Positions 1 through 9,605 of a stretch of DNA of 64,000 nucleotides are shown here, piece after piece. The position numbers and the translations under genes are program-made. The stretch's first letter is position 1. Each line of letters begins with the position of its first letter. Under the pieces are notes generated by a model. It did no database searches. It was not told where the DNA came from and worked only from the letters and a program-made list of their open reading frames with translations. This stretch comes from Hydrogenophaga crassostreae (GTDB lineage: Bacteria > Pseudomonadota > Gammaproteobacteria > Burkholderiales > Burkholderiaceae_C): the NCBI RefSeq assembly GCF_001761385.1, contig NZ_CP017476.1, forward strand, positions 2,655,501 through 2,719,500, given 5' to 3'.

Positions 1-1652
1 ATTTCCGGCAATTGCCAGCGGGCAACCGAATAGCCAGCGAGCAGCACCAGAAAGTAAGCCGCTCCCCAGTTAGAGCTATAGATAAATGCATTCGTGTGCA
101 AGGCCACGATGCAGATCATGAAAAAGGCACGTCCCAAAGTAACCGACTCCAACCGGCGCCAGATGGACTTTTCGCTCACACCAACATGCCGCTGCAACTC
201 GGTGGCGCTGAGCTGCTCCCAACTGTTCGGTAGTTGTCCAAAACGCTGTTCGAAAGCCAGGGAGAACTGGATGTAATGCAGCGAGTCTCCCCCCAGAGAA
301 GCAAAAGTATCTTCCGGCCGAACGGTTTGACCGGGGAATTCGTGCCGGAACAGCGAAAGCACGTCATTGACCTCACCTGCCGACACATTTCCATCGTTGG
401 AGATCGTGGACTGCTGCGACGCAAACTGCGCCGCGAGAATGCTCCGCTGCACCTTGCCGGTGCCGGTGACAGGTATGGCATCCACCGACATGATGTGCAG
501 CGAACTGCCTGCCTCAAGCCCGATCTCTCGCAGTGCGGCAACCGATGCCTCCCGCACCCGCGCCGTACCGGATGCATCGGTCTGCGCCGCGACCAAGACA
601 CCATCGCCGCGCTGGGCATCAGGAACTTTTGCAACAGCGATCTGGGTACCCGGCTCGAGGCGCGAACGGATACGGACCTCGAGCAGGTCGGGCACGACTT
701 TCAGCCCCCCGCAATTGATCAGGTCGTCGGCCCGACCATCAAAAAACAGGTAGCCATCCGACATGTGCCCGAGGTCGTTGGTCTGCAGCCAGCCCTCAGC
801 GTCTCGCAGGTCATGCAAGCCATCGCCGTCGATGCGTGATTTCGCGACATGCGGCCCACGGATCCGGATCCGGTTGTCCGCGCTGAGTTGCACCTCGGTA
901 CGCCCGACAGGTCGGCCGACAGACGCCAGTGAGTCCATCGATGCGCCAGAGATTTGCAGGAAGGTGCTGCGCGAGGCTTCGGTCAGACCGTAATGCTGCA
1001 CGATCAGTGCATTGGGGAAAAGCTCCCGAATACGGCGCTTTTCCTCCGCAGTCATGTGCTGGGAGCCGATCTCCATCCAGCGCAGGTGTTTGCCGGCCTC
1101 ACCGATGACCTGGGGTGACGCCAACAGGATGCGAAGCAGCGTGGGCACCGCAGAGAGCGCGTTGATCTCGCCAGCGGCGAGCATTCGTGCAATTTCAAGG
1201 GGATCGAAGCCGCGTGGAGGCATGTAGGCCCGCCCGCCAACGGCACTGATGGCCCTGTAGCGACCCAGACCAAAGCTGAAAGTCGCTGGCACACCCACGT
1301 ACTCACGGATCTCCGCCGTCATCTGCATTTGTTCGATGATTCGTTCAGCGGCGTCTGCCAGGTTGGCGTACGTCAGAAGTATGCCTTTTGGTTGGCCTTC
1401 GGTTCCCGAGGTGTAGGTAACCTGCGCGGGCAGATCGTCATGAATCAGGGCGTGCTGTGCATCAAACCAGCCCGATTGCTCCGGTGGCGTGATGCAGCGG
1501 TCAACGGTGATGCCTGACAGATTCGCGGCTTGCGCTTCGCTCGCCACTGTGACCAGTGGACGGCGCATCTCGTAAAGCGCAAATACCTGCGCGACGAATG
1601 CAATCGAGTTCCTACTGACAACTGCGGTGGCCTGTAGATTCAAGGTGTTCAT
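1..1652 (-). CDS. AMP-dependent ligase / acyl carrier / acyltransferase-3 fusion protein (3' end outside window)
   Basis: The frame runs open off the left edge, giving 550 visible codons. ATG at 1652 is preceded by AAGGAA. Residues 1-~420 form an ANL-type adenylation domain with core motif YTSGTEGQPKG near residue 95, the QHYGLTE motif, and a C-terminal TGTGKVQR whose Lys is the expected adenylation lysine. The region before the first core motif is short for the family. A phosphopantetheine carrier domain follows, with the attachment Ser in GGDSLHY near residue 457. From about residue 510 a membrane part begins with LGRAFFMICIVALH, which fits the R-x10-H signature of acyltransferase family 3 (OafA/YrhL type). 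Family knowledge suggests an acid is adenylated, loaded on the carrier and passed by the membrane domain to an envelope acceptor. Substrate and acceptor are unknown. It is divergent from the 1990 gene. Confidence 0.85.
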   Translation of the reverse strand, partial: MNTLNLQATAVVSRNSIAFVAQVFALYEMRRPLVTVASEAQAANLSGITVDRCITPPEQSGWFDAQHALIHDDLPAQVTYTSGTEGQPKGILLTYANLADAAERIIEQMQMTAEIREYVGVPATFSFGLGRYRAISAVGGRAYMPPRGFDPLEIARMLAAGEINALSAVPTLLRILLASPQVIGEAGKHLRWMEIGSQHMTAEEKRRIRELFPNALIVQHYGLTEASRSTFLQISGASMDSLASVGRPVGRTEVQLSADNRIRIRGPHVAKSRIDGDGLHDLRDAEGWLQTNDLGHMSDGYLFFDGRADDLINCGGLKVVPDLLEVRIRSRLEPGTQIAVAKVPDAQRGDGVLVAAQTDASGTARVREASVAALREIGLEAGSSLHIMSVDAIPVTGTGKVQRSILAAQFASQQSTISNDGNVSAGEVNDVLSLFRHEFPGQTVRPEDTFASLGGDSLHYIQFSLAFEQRFGQLPNSWEQLSATELQRHVGVSEKSIWRRLESVTLGRAFFMICIVALHTNAFIYSSNWGAAYFLVLLAGYSVARWQLPE

Positions 1653-1989
1653 CTTGGGTTCCTTGAAGGGCGGTAAAGCCACGGGCATCTACTGCGCCTC
1701 GCAGCCGTCAACACAGCGCGTTTGCTGCCGTAGCCAGACATCTTTGGCGACGCCCGGTGGGACAACGTTGAACAGGTGTTGCAAAAACCGAAACTAAAGA
1801 ACTGCTCAAACAGGTTCGACGAATCGCAAGAGCAGGTAAGATTGTAAATGTATGTAGCGTAACGCATCGCTCCGTTTTGAAGCAACGCCCCCTGATTTCC
1901 AGGTAGCGCAGAGATCAGGAAAACCAGGGACACGACATTCAGCGAATTTGCTCCATGTTCGAGATCCTCCTCCAAACAAGGTTTGACAT
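1653..1989. other. divergent intergenic region
   Basis: This stretch separates the minus-strand acyl-activating fusion from the plus-strand beta-propeller gene and must hold promoters for both. It is more AT-rich than the flanking genes around 1790-1870. I found no convincing -35/-10 pair, lux-type palindrome or small gene in it. Confidence 0.5.
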
Positions 1990-2979
1990 ATGCCCAATAA
2001 AGTCTCCCGGTTCACGATCTGGGGCATCTCAATTTTGGCCGCATTCTCTTACGGCATCGCGGTCAAGCAGTATGAGTTGCCACCACACGCGCAACTCAAG
2101 GCATTGAAAGACAAGCTGACAGCGCCACCTCCGCGACCGCGCGACGGACCTTGGTCAATTGGTCTGTATGAGGGAAAGAACCCTTTTGAACTGAGTCCAG
2201 CAGCAGGCGTGACAAACCCGGTGATAACCGCTGCCGATGTCACTGATTTTGACGCGGCTTTTGTGGCTGATCCCTTTCTCTACCAGGATGGTGGAACGAC
2301 CTACATCTTCTATGAGGCACTGGATCGCTCGACCAACCAAGGGGACGTTGCCTATTCTCGAAGCACCGACGGGATCCATTGGACCTATGGACGTCGGGTT
2401 GTGGACGAGCCCTTTCACCTTTCGTACCCCCAGGTATTCTCTTGGGAAGGTCAGCACTACCTTGTCCCGGAAAGCCATCTGGATCGTTCGGTGCGACTTT
2501 ACCGGGCTGAGTCCTTTCCGGACCGCTGGACCTACGTGGGCAATCTTCTGGGCGGATATCACTATGTGGACCCGACCGTGTTCCGGCACGCGGACCGCTG
2601 GTGGATGTTCGTCACAACGCCAGAGAGCGACGTTCTCAACCTCTACTATTCTGACAACCTGACTTCTGGCTGGAGACCCCATCCAGGCAATCCACTGATC
2701 AAGTTCAATGCCCATATTGCGCGTCCTTCAGGTCGGGTGGTCGAGGCCGATGGTCGGTTGTATCGCGTTACACAGGACGACGCCCCGTCCTATGGCATTC
2801 AAGTCCGCGCGTTTGAAATCCTGAAGCTCAGCGAAACCGAGTATGAAGAGCGACCCGTATCGGACGTGCCGGTCGTGGGCGCTTCGGGAACCGGGTGGAA
2901 TGCAGCAGGTATGCACCAGGTCGACCTGCTGAAAGTCGATGGACTGTGGAAAGCCTCGGTTGATGGACGTGCCTGGTGA
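1990..2979 (+). CDS. membrane-anchored GINT1-N-like / GH43-like beta-propeller protein
   Basis: The product is 329 residues. An N-terminal hydrophobic segment (about residues 8-25) predicts a signal anchor that places the rest in the periplasm. The body has repeated strand-turn blocks typical of five-bladed propellers: DPFLYQDGGTTYIFYE, then YSRSTDGIHW, YPQVFSWEGQHYLVPES, DPTVFRHADRWWMF and ARPSGRVVEADGRLYR. This is the pattern of the domain named after the N-terminus of plant glucosamine inositolphosphorylceramide transferase 1, which in bacteria occurs alone or beside sugar-modifying enzymes in surface-glycan loci. The repeated DP motifs resemble glycosidase family 43 folds, but I cannot assign a catalytic triad. 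No clear ribosome-binding site precedes the ATG. A role in glycan binding or trimming is inference from context. Confidence 0.7.
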   Translation: MPNKVSRFTIWGISILAAFSYGIAVKQYELPPHAQLKALKDKLTAPPPRPRDGPWSIGLYEGKNPFELSPAAGVTNPVITAADVTDFDAAFVADPFLYQDGGTTYIFYEALDRSTNQGDVAYSRSTDGIHWTYGRRVVDEPFHLSYPQVFSWEGQHYLVPESHLDRSVRLYRAESFPDRWTYVGNLLGGYHYVDPTVFRHADRWWMFVTTPESDVLNLYYSDNLTSGWRPHPGNPLIKFNAHIARPSGRVVEADGRLYRVTQDDAPSYGIQVRAFEILKLSETEYEERPVSDVPVVGASGTGWNAAGMHQVDLLKVDGLWKASVDGRAW

Positions 2980-3449
2980 ACGCTGTATGAAAAACGGGGC
3001 TTGGACTCCGGCACAGAAGCAGCCCACAGAGTTTGACTGAGCCGCCGAAATCCGGATGGGCAATGGACCCCAATCATTCGGACGACCAGTCACGTGCAGC
3101 GAGTTACCAGGATCGGATAACATCTTTTCAAGGGTTTATGGCACCTATCAACACGGTCAGCGGCGTTGAAAAGGACGGTTGAGGCAACCGCCTGCTCCAA
3201 ATGGGAGGCGAGGCACGCCAGGCGAGCAGAAAACACAAACAGCAGAAATGAAAGTGCCCAATCGATCCCGCCGTGTCACCATCGCAATGGAGCCATGATT
3301 TGCGCCGTTGCTCGCCCGCGATTTGCCTGCATATTCACCAGCGCGAAGGCACAGGTTTGACAAACCAAACTGAATCCCCCCTCAACGGCGTGTCCACATG
3401 GAAGACCGAGCAAAACTACCTCAGCCATACAGTTGCAGGGCGAACGAAG
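2980..3449. other. leader region upstream of the synthetase gene
   Basis: No gene is supported here. The synthetase frame stays open back to a GTG at 3273 and could start there or at TTG 3357. The residues this would add show no domain, and the first ATG is at 3450. I see no clear promoter or terminator. Confidence 0.4.
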
Positions 3450-6400
3450 ATGTCCATCGAACCAGCGCCGGCAATGACCGGGCACCTTGAACTCGATGAA
3501 AGTGATCCGGATATGGCTGAGGTGCAGGCTGACTCAACCCCAGGCAAGGCTGGCAACCGAGATCAGAGTGCCACTCAACCACCGACACACCAGGTCGCCG
3601 ATCTTCAAGAGATGCTCCGTGAGCGGGCAGAGCGTCTTGGAGACACTCCAGCCTACGTGTTCCTGGACAACAAACTTGAGCCCCGCGGCATTCTGACCTT
3701 TTCCGAGCTGGGCCAGTCTGCCAACGCCATTGCTCGAAAGCTGCGCCAACTCACTCAGCCCGGCGACCGGGTCTTGCTCGCATTCAACAACGACCTGGAG
3801 GCAGTTCAGTTGTTCTGGGGCTGCATCCTGGCAGACACCATTCCCATTCCCGCACCCGCACCCGACACGAGAAATTCAAGGATCAGTGAAGCAAGACTGA
3901 GAGGCATCGCACTCGATGCAAAAGTCACTTTTGCGATGACCCATGAAAGCCATGTCGAGATCGGTCGCATGCAGATCCTCGAAGTGCCGTGGCATTCGCT
4001 TCAGAGCGTGCTGGCCAGCCATCCGAGTGCAACCGGCACAGCTCGGTCCAACACCGAGTTTGAACGTCAGACCGACATCGCGTACCTGCAATACACGTCC
4101 GGTTCGACGAGTGCCCCGCGGGGTGTGGAAATCACCCACGGGAATGTACTGGCGCAATGTACGGCGCTACTGGATGGGCGCGACACGATCGGTAAACGGG
4201 GGCTGATCTGGCTACCCTGGTTCCACGACTATGGGCTGGTGCATGGCGTGATTCAGCCCGTCTTTTCCAGTGGCACTTCGTACCTGATGTCCACTGCGCA
4301 CTTCCTGTTGCGCCCATTGTCATGGCTTGAGGCAATAGGCAGGTACCAGATCACCCACAGTGGCGCACCCAATTTTGCCTACCTTGCCTGCGTGCAGGCC
4401 TTGGCCCGAAAACCAGGGTGGAGCGCACGGCTCGGCGCCTGGCAGCTCGCGACTTGTGGCGCCGAGCCCGTTCGAGCGGCCACGTTGGACGCCTTCGCAA
4501 AAAGCTTCGCGCCATTTGAGTTCGACAGATCAGCGCTGGCGCCCTCCTATGGCCTGGCCGAAGCGGTCCTTGCTGCCACAGTGCGGTCTACGCACACATC
4601 ACCACTTCTGGTCACACTGGATGCGCGCGCCATGGACAGCCATGAGATCCAGATCTCGCCTGTGCAGGCGCCCGGAACTCGAACACTTGTGGGTTGCGGC
4701 CCTGCTCTGCCGGGCGTCCAGCTGCGGATCGTTGATCCAGAGACCAAACAAATCTGTGCACCAAACCGCATCGGCGAAATCTGGCTCGCAGGAGCATGCG
4801 TCGGCCGGGGTTACTGGGGACAGCCTGAAGCCACCATCGAACACTTTCAAGCCACACTGACCGATCAGGGCGCCGATTCAACACGCTACCTGCGCACAGG
4901 TGATTTGGGCTTCATGCACAAAGGGGAATTGTTTGTTGCGGGTCGTCGCAAAGACATGATCTTGATCAACGGCCGCAATCTGTACCCGCAGGACCTGGAA
5001 CAGACCACCGAGTCGGCACACGCTGATATCCGTTCAGGCAGCGTCTTCGCAATCTCGATAGACAGAGGGCTGAAGGAAACGGCTGTCATGTTGATCGAAT
5101 GCAGCCGGATACCTTCGCTCAAGGGCGTGCGTGAACTGATCGATGGTGTGCAGAAACAGGTGGGCATCGAGCACGAAATTGAACTGCACGATATCGTCCC
5201 GTTGCGCGCCGGCTGCCTGCCGCGCACCTCAAGTGGCAAGCCCATGCGAAGTGCGGCGCGGCGCCTCTATTTGCAGGGGGCCCTTGAGCCCCTGCGACTG
5301 ACTGCTGAGGCGCCACTGCTTTCGGCCGTGCCACAGCAAGAAGCAGAAGCAGACGCTTCACTTGTTGAAACACTGATTCAGCTCTGGTCCGACGTCCTCG
5401 CCCATGAGCCAATCGAACCAGACTCGAATTTTTTCGACCTCGGCGGTGACTCGCTGCTTGCCACGCAGCTTGTGTCGCGCCTGCGCACCAGGCTAGGCAT
5501 CGAGCTGCCCATCAGCGCCGTGTTCGAAAGCCCCACCGTAAGAGGACTGGCACGCCTGGTTGTCGAGGCTCAGGAGAAGCTGTCCAACCCAACCCCAGCC
5601 CAGATGCAAACCGCAACGGCACCGCTCATTCCCAGGAAGCCGGGAGCCCAGGTCATGTTGTCGTTTTCCCAGGAACGCATGTGGTTCATGCACGAACTGG
5701 CGCCTGAGAGCAGCGCCTACAACGTTCCACTGGCCCTTCGGTTGCAAGGCCCTTTCGATATGGCCGCCATGCGGGGTGCCCTGACGCGCATCGTCGAGCG
5801 GCATGAAATTCTGCGCACCCGGTTCCTACAGTCACCTGGAGGCATCGTTGGGGAGCTGGTGCCAGTCTCGCCTACGCTGATAGAGGAAGTGCATCTCGAT
5901 CTGGAAGGACACCCCCCATCCCAGGGTGTGCTGCATCGCCACCTGGCAACAGCCACCAGCGTGCCCTTCCGTCTTGACCAGTGCCCACTGTTGCGCGCTC
6001 AGGTTATCCACACCGGCCATCAGGAGGCCGTGTTGCTGATCGTGATGCACCACATCATCAGTGACCAATGGTCTTTCGCCGAACTGGGCAGGGAGCTGGC
6101 CGCGCACTACAGCGCCATTCTCACAGGCCAGGAAACCAGTCTGACCAGCCTCGCGATCCAATACGCGGACTACGCGAACTGGCACCGCAACTGGTTTGAA
6201 GGCGAACGGCGGGAGAATGAGCTGGCTTACTGGGTGCGCCGACTTCACGGTCTCGAGCCGCTGCCGCTGAATATCGACTTTCCACGACCGCAGACGCAAA
6301 CCTATCGGGGAGCCTCGCTGCGCCTGCCCCTGGACCCGGACCACATCGTTGCCTTGCGCAGACTTGGCGCAGCCCATGACGCCAGTCTTTCGATGGTGTT

Positions 6401-9400
6401 GATCGCCGCACTGAACGTGTTGCTGTATCGGCACACAGGCAAAACGGACATCGCGATTGGCGTTCCCATCGCCAACCGCCATCACCTGGCGTCAGAAAAC
6501 CTCATAGGCACCTTTGTGAACACCCTGGTGTTTCGCACTGACCTGGACGGCGATCCGGATTTCCGCGCGGTCCTGTCACGGGTTCGCGAGGTGTCCCTGG
6601 AGGCCTTCGCGCACCAGGACATGCCATTCGAGCTCCTGGTCCGCGAATTGGCCTCAAAGCCTGACGGCAACCGACAACCGTTGTTCAACGTGATGTTCAA
6701 CATGGTGAACTCGCAGGTCCGTGATGGCCATTTCGAGGGGTTGACGTGGTCCCGCCTCGACTTCGACCGCGCGTCAGCCCAGTTCGATCTGACCTTCGTT
6801 GCCGATTTTCTTTACGACAACGCCCTCGTGATCGAGTACTCGACCGACCTGTTCTTACCCGAAACCGTTCAACGCATGGGCGAACACCTTGAACGCATCC
6901 TGCGAGTCGCTGTGGTCGATGCGCGAACCCGGGTGGCCACGTTCCCGCTGCTCGGCGATGCCGAGCGTGCGTCCCTCACCCAGTGGTCGCTCGGACCAAC
7001 CGAACCGCCGGAGGCACATTCGGTGGTCGAATGGATAACAAAGGGGTTGCAGACGTCTGCGAACCGGCCGGCCGTCGTCTTCGGCAACGTGCAGTTGACC
7101 CACCAGGAACTGGACAAAGCGTCGAATCGACTGGCCAGGTTGCTGCGCCAGCGCGGGATTGCGCGGGGCGCCCGCGTCGGCGTCTGCCTGCCCCGCAGTC
7201 ACGATCTGGTTGTTGCGCTGCTCGCCATCCTGAAATCAGGCGCAGCCTACGTGCCACTGGATCCCGACTACCCCAGCCAGCGCCTGATCCACCAGATCGA
7301 CGACGCCGATCTGTCACTGTTGGTGACCCAGCGCTCTGTCACGCTGGCATGCGAGCAACCCGATAGGTTGTTTCTCGATGCAGACCGATCGCAGATCGCG
7401 GCCACCGCGGGCGATTCGCTGGAAGCCGATCCAGAACGAGATGCCCGGCCTGACGACCCCGCCTACGTGATCTACACCTCAGGCTCAACGGGTCGACCCA
7501 AAGGCGTTGCAGTGCCGCACCGGGCTGTGGTGAACTTTTTGACCAGCATGGCGCGCACACCCGGACTCACAGCGCAAGACCGCCTTTTGGCCGTGACCAC
7601 ACCCAGCTTTGACATTGCGGTTCTGGAGCTGTACCTGCCGTTGGGAGCAGGCGCAACCGTGGTGATGGCCACTGAAGACCAGGCCACCGATGGCCGTGCG
7701 CTGGCCGATGTGATCTTGGGCGAGAAAATCACGGTGCTCCAAGCCACGCCATCGAGATGGCACTTGCTGATCGATTCCGGCTGGGCTGGAAACCCTCACT
7801 TAAAGGCCCTTGTGGGTGGAGAACCCTTGACAGGCAACCTTGCCTCGCAACTGCTGGCCCGTTGCAGCGAAGTCTGGAACATGTACGGCCCGACCGAAAC
7901 CACGGTGTGGTCGAGTTGCTGCCAAGTGCGCCCGGACGCAACCCAGGCCATCGACCTGGGACGCCCGGTGTTGAACACATCGATCCAGGTGCTTGACGAA
8001 CACCTTCAGGTCTGTCCGATCGGTGTTCCCGGAGAAATCTACATCGGCGGCACGGGTGTCGCGCTGGGCTACTACAAACGCGAGGAACTCACCGCCGAGC
8101 GATTCATTCAACAACCACGGGCCGAGGGCGGCACATACCCACGCATTTACCGTACCGGTGACAGTGGACGCTGGCGACACGACGGTTCGCTGGAACACCG
8201 TGGCCGGCTAGACGATCAGATCAAGTTGCGAGGGTTTCGCATAGAACTGGGCGAGATCGAGGCCAACTTGCTCACCCATGCAGCCGTGGCCCGCACGGTG
8301 GTGATGCTTCGGGAAGACCTGCCGGGTCAGGTCAGGCTGGTCGCCTATGTGGTTCCAAACGGCGCCATGCCCTCGCGTGAAAACCTGCGTGAGCACTTGA
8401 GCCGATGGCTGCCAGACCACATGGTCCCCGGCCTGTTCGTCGAGCTGGATTCGATCCCGGTGCTGCCCAACGGCAAAACCAACCGCAGGGCCCTGCCAGT
8501 GCCTCCCGCCGCGCGAGCGGATACGAACTCACCACCTGCAGCGCCCCGAAATGGGACCGAAACAAGCATTCTTGCCATATGGCAAGAGACTCTGCAGGTC
8601 GAGCGGCTGGGCATTCACGACAACTTTTTTGATTTCGGCGGGCATTCGATTCTTGCCGTAGGTGTTGTGAGCCGTATCGAGACGGCGCTCGAACGCCCCT
8701 GTGCACTGGCGCTGCTCTTCAAATATCCGACCGTGGCGGGCCTTTCAGCGGCACTCGCGCAGCCTGCGGAAAAGGACACCCCCGACGTGCCGGTTGCGGT
8801 GCTTCGACCGGGGGAAGGCGGGCCAGGCTTGTTCTTGTTGGCCGGTGCAGAGATGTACCGGCATCTGGCGAGAAGGCTGGATTCGCAGATGCCGGTGTAC
8901 GGCGTCTTTTCGCAAACTGAAATCGATATCCTGCAAAAACCAGCAGAAACTGCCTTGTCGACGGTCTCGGTCGAAACACTGGCACTGGAATACCTCGCAC
9001 TCATCCGCAGCATTCAGCCCCACGGGCCCTATTACCTCGGCGGTTTCTCGATTGGAGGTGTTCTGGCTTTTGAAGTGGCGCAACGCCTGCGCCAGGCTGG
9101 TGAAGAAATTGGACTGATCGTCTTGCTCGACTCCATGCTGCCCGGGCGAGGAATCAAGCACCTGCTGGCAGGTCTGCACAGGCGCTTGCGCATGATCCGC
9201 CGACAGGGTCTGAAGCACCTCCTGCACGTCTATCGTGTCTACCAAGGTCAGACGGCGCAACGCCATGAACCAGGCAATCGACGAAATCAAACTTACGCCA
9301 GGGCCATGCGTGCCCACCACGCCACGCCCTGTGACTTGCGCGCACTGTTTCTGCAGGCCGGGGACGACGCTTCAACCGCGCCAGCCTATGGCTGGAAGGC

Positions 9401-9605
9401 ATTGCTACCGGCCATCTCCGTGGAGCGCGTCCCCGGGAAGCACATGGACATCTTGGATCCGCCCAATGTCGACGTATTGGCCTCCTTGGTGCGCACGCAC
9501 ATTACCGCTGCCAAAACCGAGAGCCTTCACGCCGAGTCAACGGGCAACACACCCCATCAACACGGCGTCACCGATTGCACCAGATGCCCCAAGGACATTC
9601 GATGA
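3450..9605 (+). CDS. non-ribosomal peptide synthetase FAAL-PCP-C-A-PCP-TE, predicted N-acylglycine synthetase
   Basis: The product is 2051 residues from ATG 3450. Domain order: fatty acyl-AMP ligase (about 50-640; YTSGSTSAPRG near 215 and a FAAL-type GRNLYPQDLE near 510); carrier 1 (Ser in GGDSLLA, about 667); condensation domain (about 737-1160; HHIISDQWS near 866, where the usual Gly after the Asp is Gln); amino-acid adenylation domain (about 1190-1680; YTSGSTGRPKG near 1341, catalytic Lys in LPNGKTNR); carrier 2 (GGHSILA, about 1732); type I thioesterase (GGFSIGG near 1864, late His in GKHMD). Aligning the pocket by eye to GrsA gives D-I-L-Q-V-G-M-V-W-K, close to the glycine code as I remember it. 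The expected chemistry is fatty-acid activation, transfer to carrier-bound glycine and release by the thioesterase. The stop overlaps the next start (ATGA). The start is uncertain; GTG 3273 is an alternative. Confidence 0.9.
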   Translation: MSIEPAPAMTGHLELDESDPDMAEVQADSTPGKAGNRDQSATQPPTHQVADLQEMLRERAERLGDTPAYVFLDNKLEPRGILTFSELGQSANAIARKLRQLTQPGDRVLLAFNNDLEAVQLFWGCILADTIPIPAPAPDTRNSRISEARLRGIALDAKVTFAMTHESHVEIGRMQILEVPWHSLQSVLASHPSATGTARSNTEFERQTDIAYLQYTSGSTSAPRGVEITHGNVLAQCTALLDGRDTIGKRGLIWLPWFHDYGLVHGVIQPVFSSGTSYLMSTAHFLLRPLSWLEAIGRYQITHSGAPNFAYLACVQALARKPGWSARLGAWQLATCGAEPVRAATLDAFAKSFAPFEFDRSALAPSYGLAEAVLAATVRSTHTSPLLVTLDARAMDSHEIQISPVQAPGTRTLVGCGPALPGVQLRIVDPETKQICAPNRIGEIWLAGACVGRGYWGQPEATIEHFQATLTDQGADSTRYLRTGDLGFMHKGELFVAGRRKDMILINGRNLYPQDLEQTTESAHADIRSGSVFAISIDRGLKETAVMLIECSRIPSLKGVRELIDGVQKQVGIEHEIELHDIVPLRAGCLPRTSSGKPMRSAARRLYLQGALEPLRLTAEAPLLSAVPQQEAEADASLVETLIQLWSDVLAHEPIEPDSNFFDLGGDSLLATQLVSRLRTRLGIELPISAVFESPTVRGLARLVVEAQEKLSNPTPAQMQTATAPLIPRKPGAQVMLSFSQERMWFMHELAPESSAYNVPLALRLQGPFDMAAMRGALTRIVERHEILRTRFLQSPGGIVGELVPVSPTLIEEVHLDLEGHPPSQGVLHRHLATATSVPFRLDQCPLLRAQVIHTGHQEAVLLIVMHHIISDQWSFAELGRELAAHYSAILTGQETSLTSLAIQYADYANWHRNWFEGERRENELAYWVRRLHGLEPLPLNIDFPRPQTQTYRGASLRLPLDPDHIVALRRLGAAHDASLSMVLIAALNVLLYRHTGKTDIAIGVPIANRHHLASENLIGTFVNTLVFRTDLDGDPDFRAVLSRVREVSLEAFAHQDMPFELLVRELASKPDGNRQPLFNVMFNMVNSQVRDGHFEGLTWSRLDFDRASAQFDLTFVADFLYDNALVIEYSTDLFLPETVQRMGEHLERILRVAVVDARTRVATFPLLGDAERASLTQWSLGPTEPPEAHSVVEWITKGLQTSANRPAVVFGNVQLTHQELDKASNRLARLLRQRGIARGARVGVCLPRSHDLVVALLAILKSGAAYVPLDPDYPSQRLIHQIDDADLSLLVTQRSVTLACEQPDRLFLDADRSQIAATAGDSLEADPERDARPDDPAYVIYTSGSTGRPKGVAVPHRAVVNFLTSMARTPGLTAQDRLLAVTTPSFDIAVLELYLPLGAGATVVMATEDQATDGRALADVILGEKITVLQATPSRWHLLIDSGWAGNPHLKALVGGEPLTGNLASQLLARCSEVWNMYGPTETTVWSSCCQVRPDATQAIDLGRPVLNTSIQVLDEHLQVCPIGVPGEIYIGGTGVALGYYKREELTAERFIQQPRAEGGTYPRIYRTGDSGRWRHDGSLEHRGRLDDQIKLRGFRIELGEIEANLLTHAAVARTVVMLREDLPGQVRLVAYVVPNGAMPSRENLREHLSRWLPDHMVPGLFVELDSIPVLPNGKTNRRALPVPPAARADTNSPPAAPRNGTETSILAIWQETLQVERLGIHDNFFDFGGHSILAVGVVSRIETALERPCALALLFKYPTVAGLSAALAQPAEKDTPDVPVAVLRPGEGGPGLFLLAGAEMYRHLARRLDSQMPVYGVFSQTEIDILQKPAETALSTVSVETLALEYLALIRSIQPHGPYYLGGFSIGGVLAFEVAQRLRQAGEEIGLIVLLDSMLPGRGIKHLLAGLHRRLRMIRRQGLKHLLHVYRVYQGQTAQRHEPGNRRNQTYARAMRAHHATPCDLRALFLQAGDDASTAPAYGWKALLPAISVERVPGKHMDILDPPNVDVLASLVRTHITAAKTESLHAESTGNTPHQHGVTDCTRCPKDIR

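Noticed and set aside
3138..3150. 13-base sequence ATGGCACCTATCA shared with 28538-28550
   Set aside because: Matches of this length are expected by chance many times in a 64-kb window, and the flanks do not extend the similarity.
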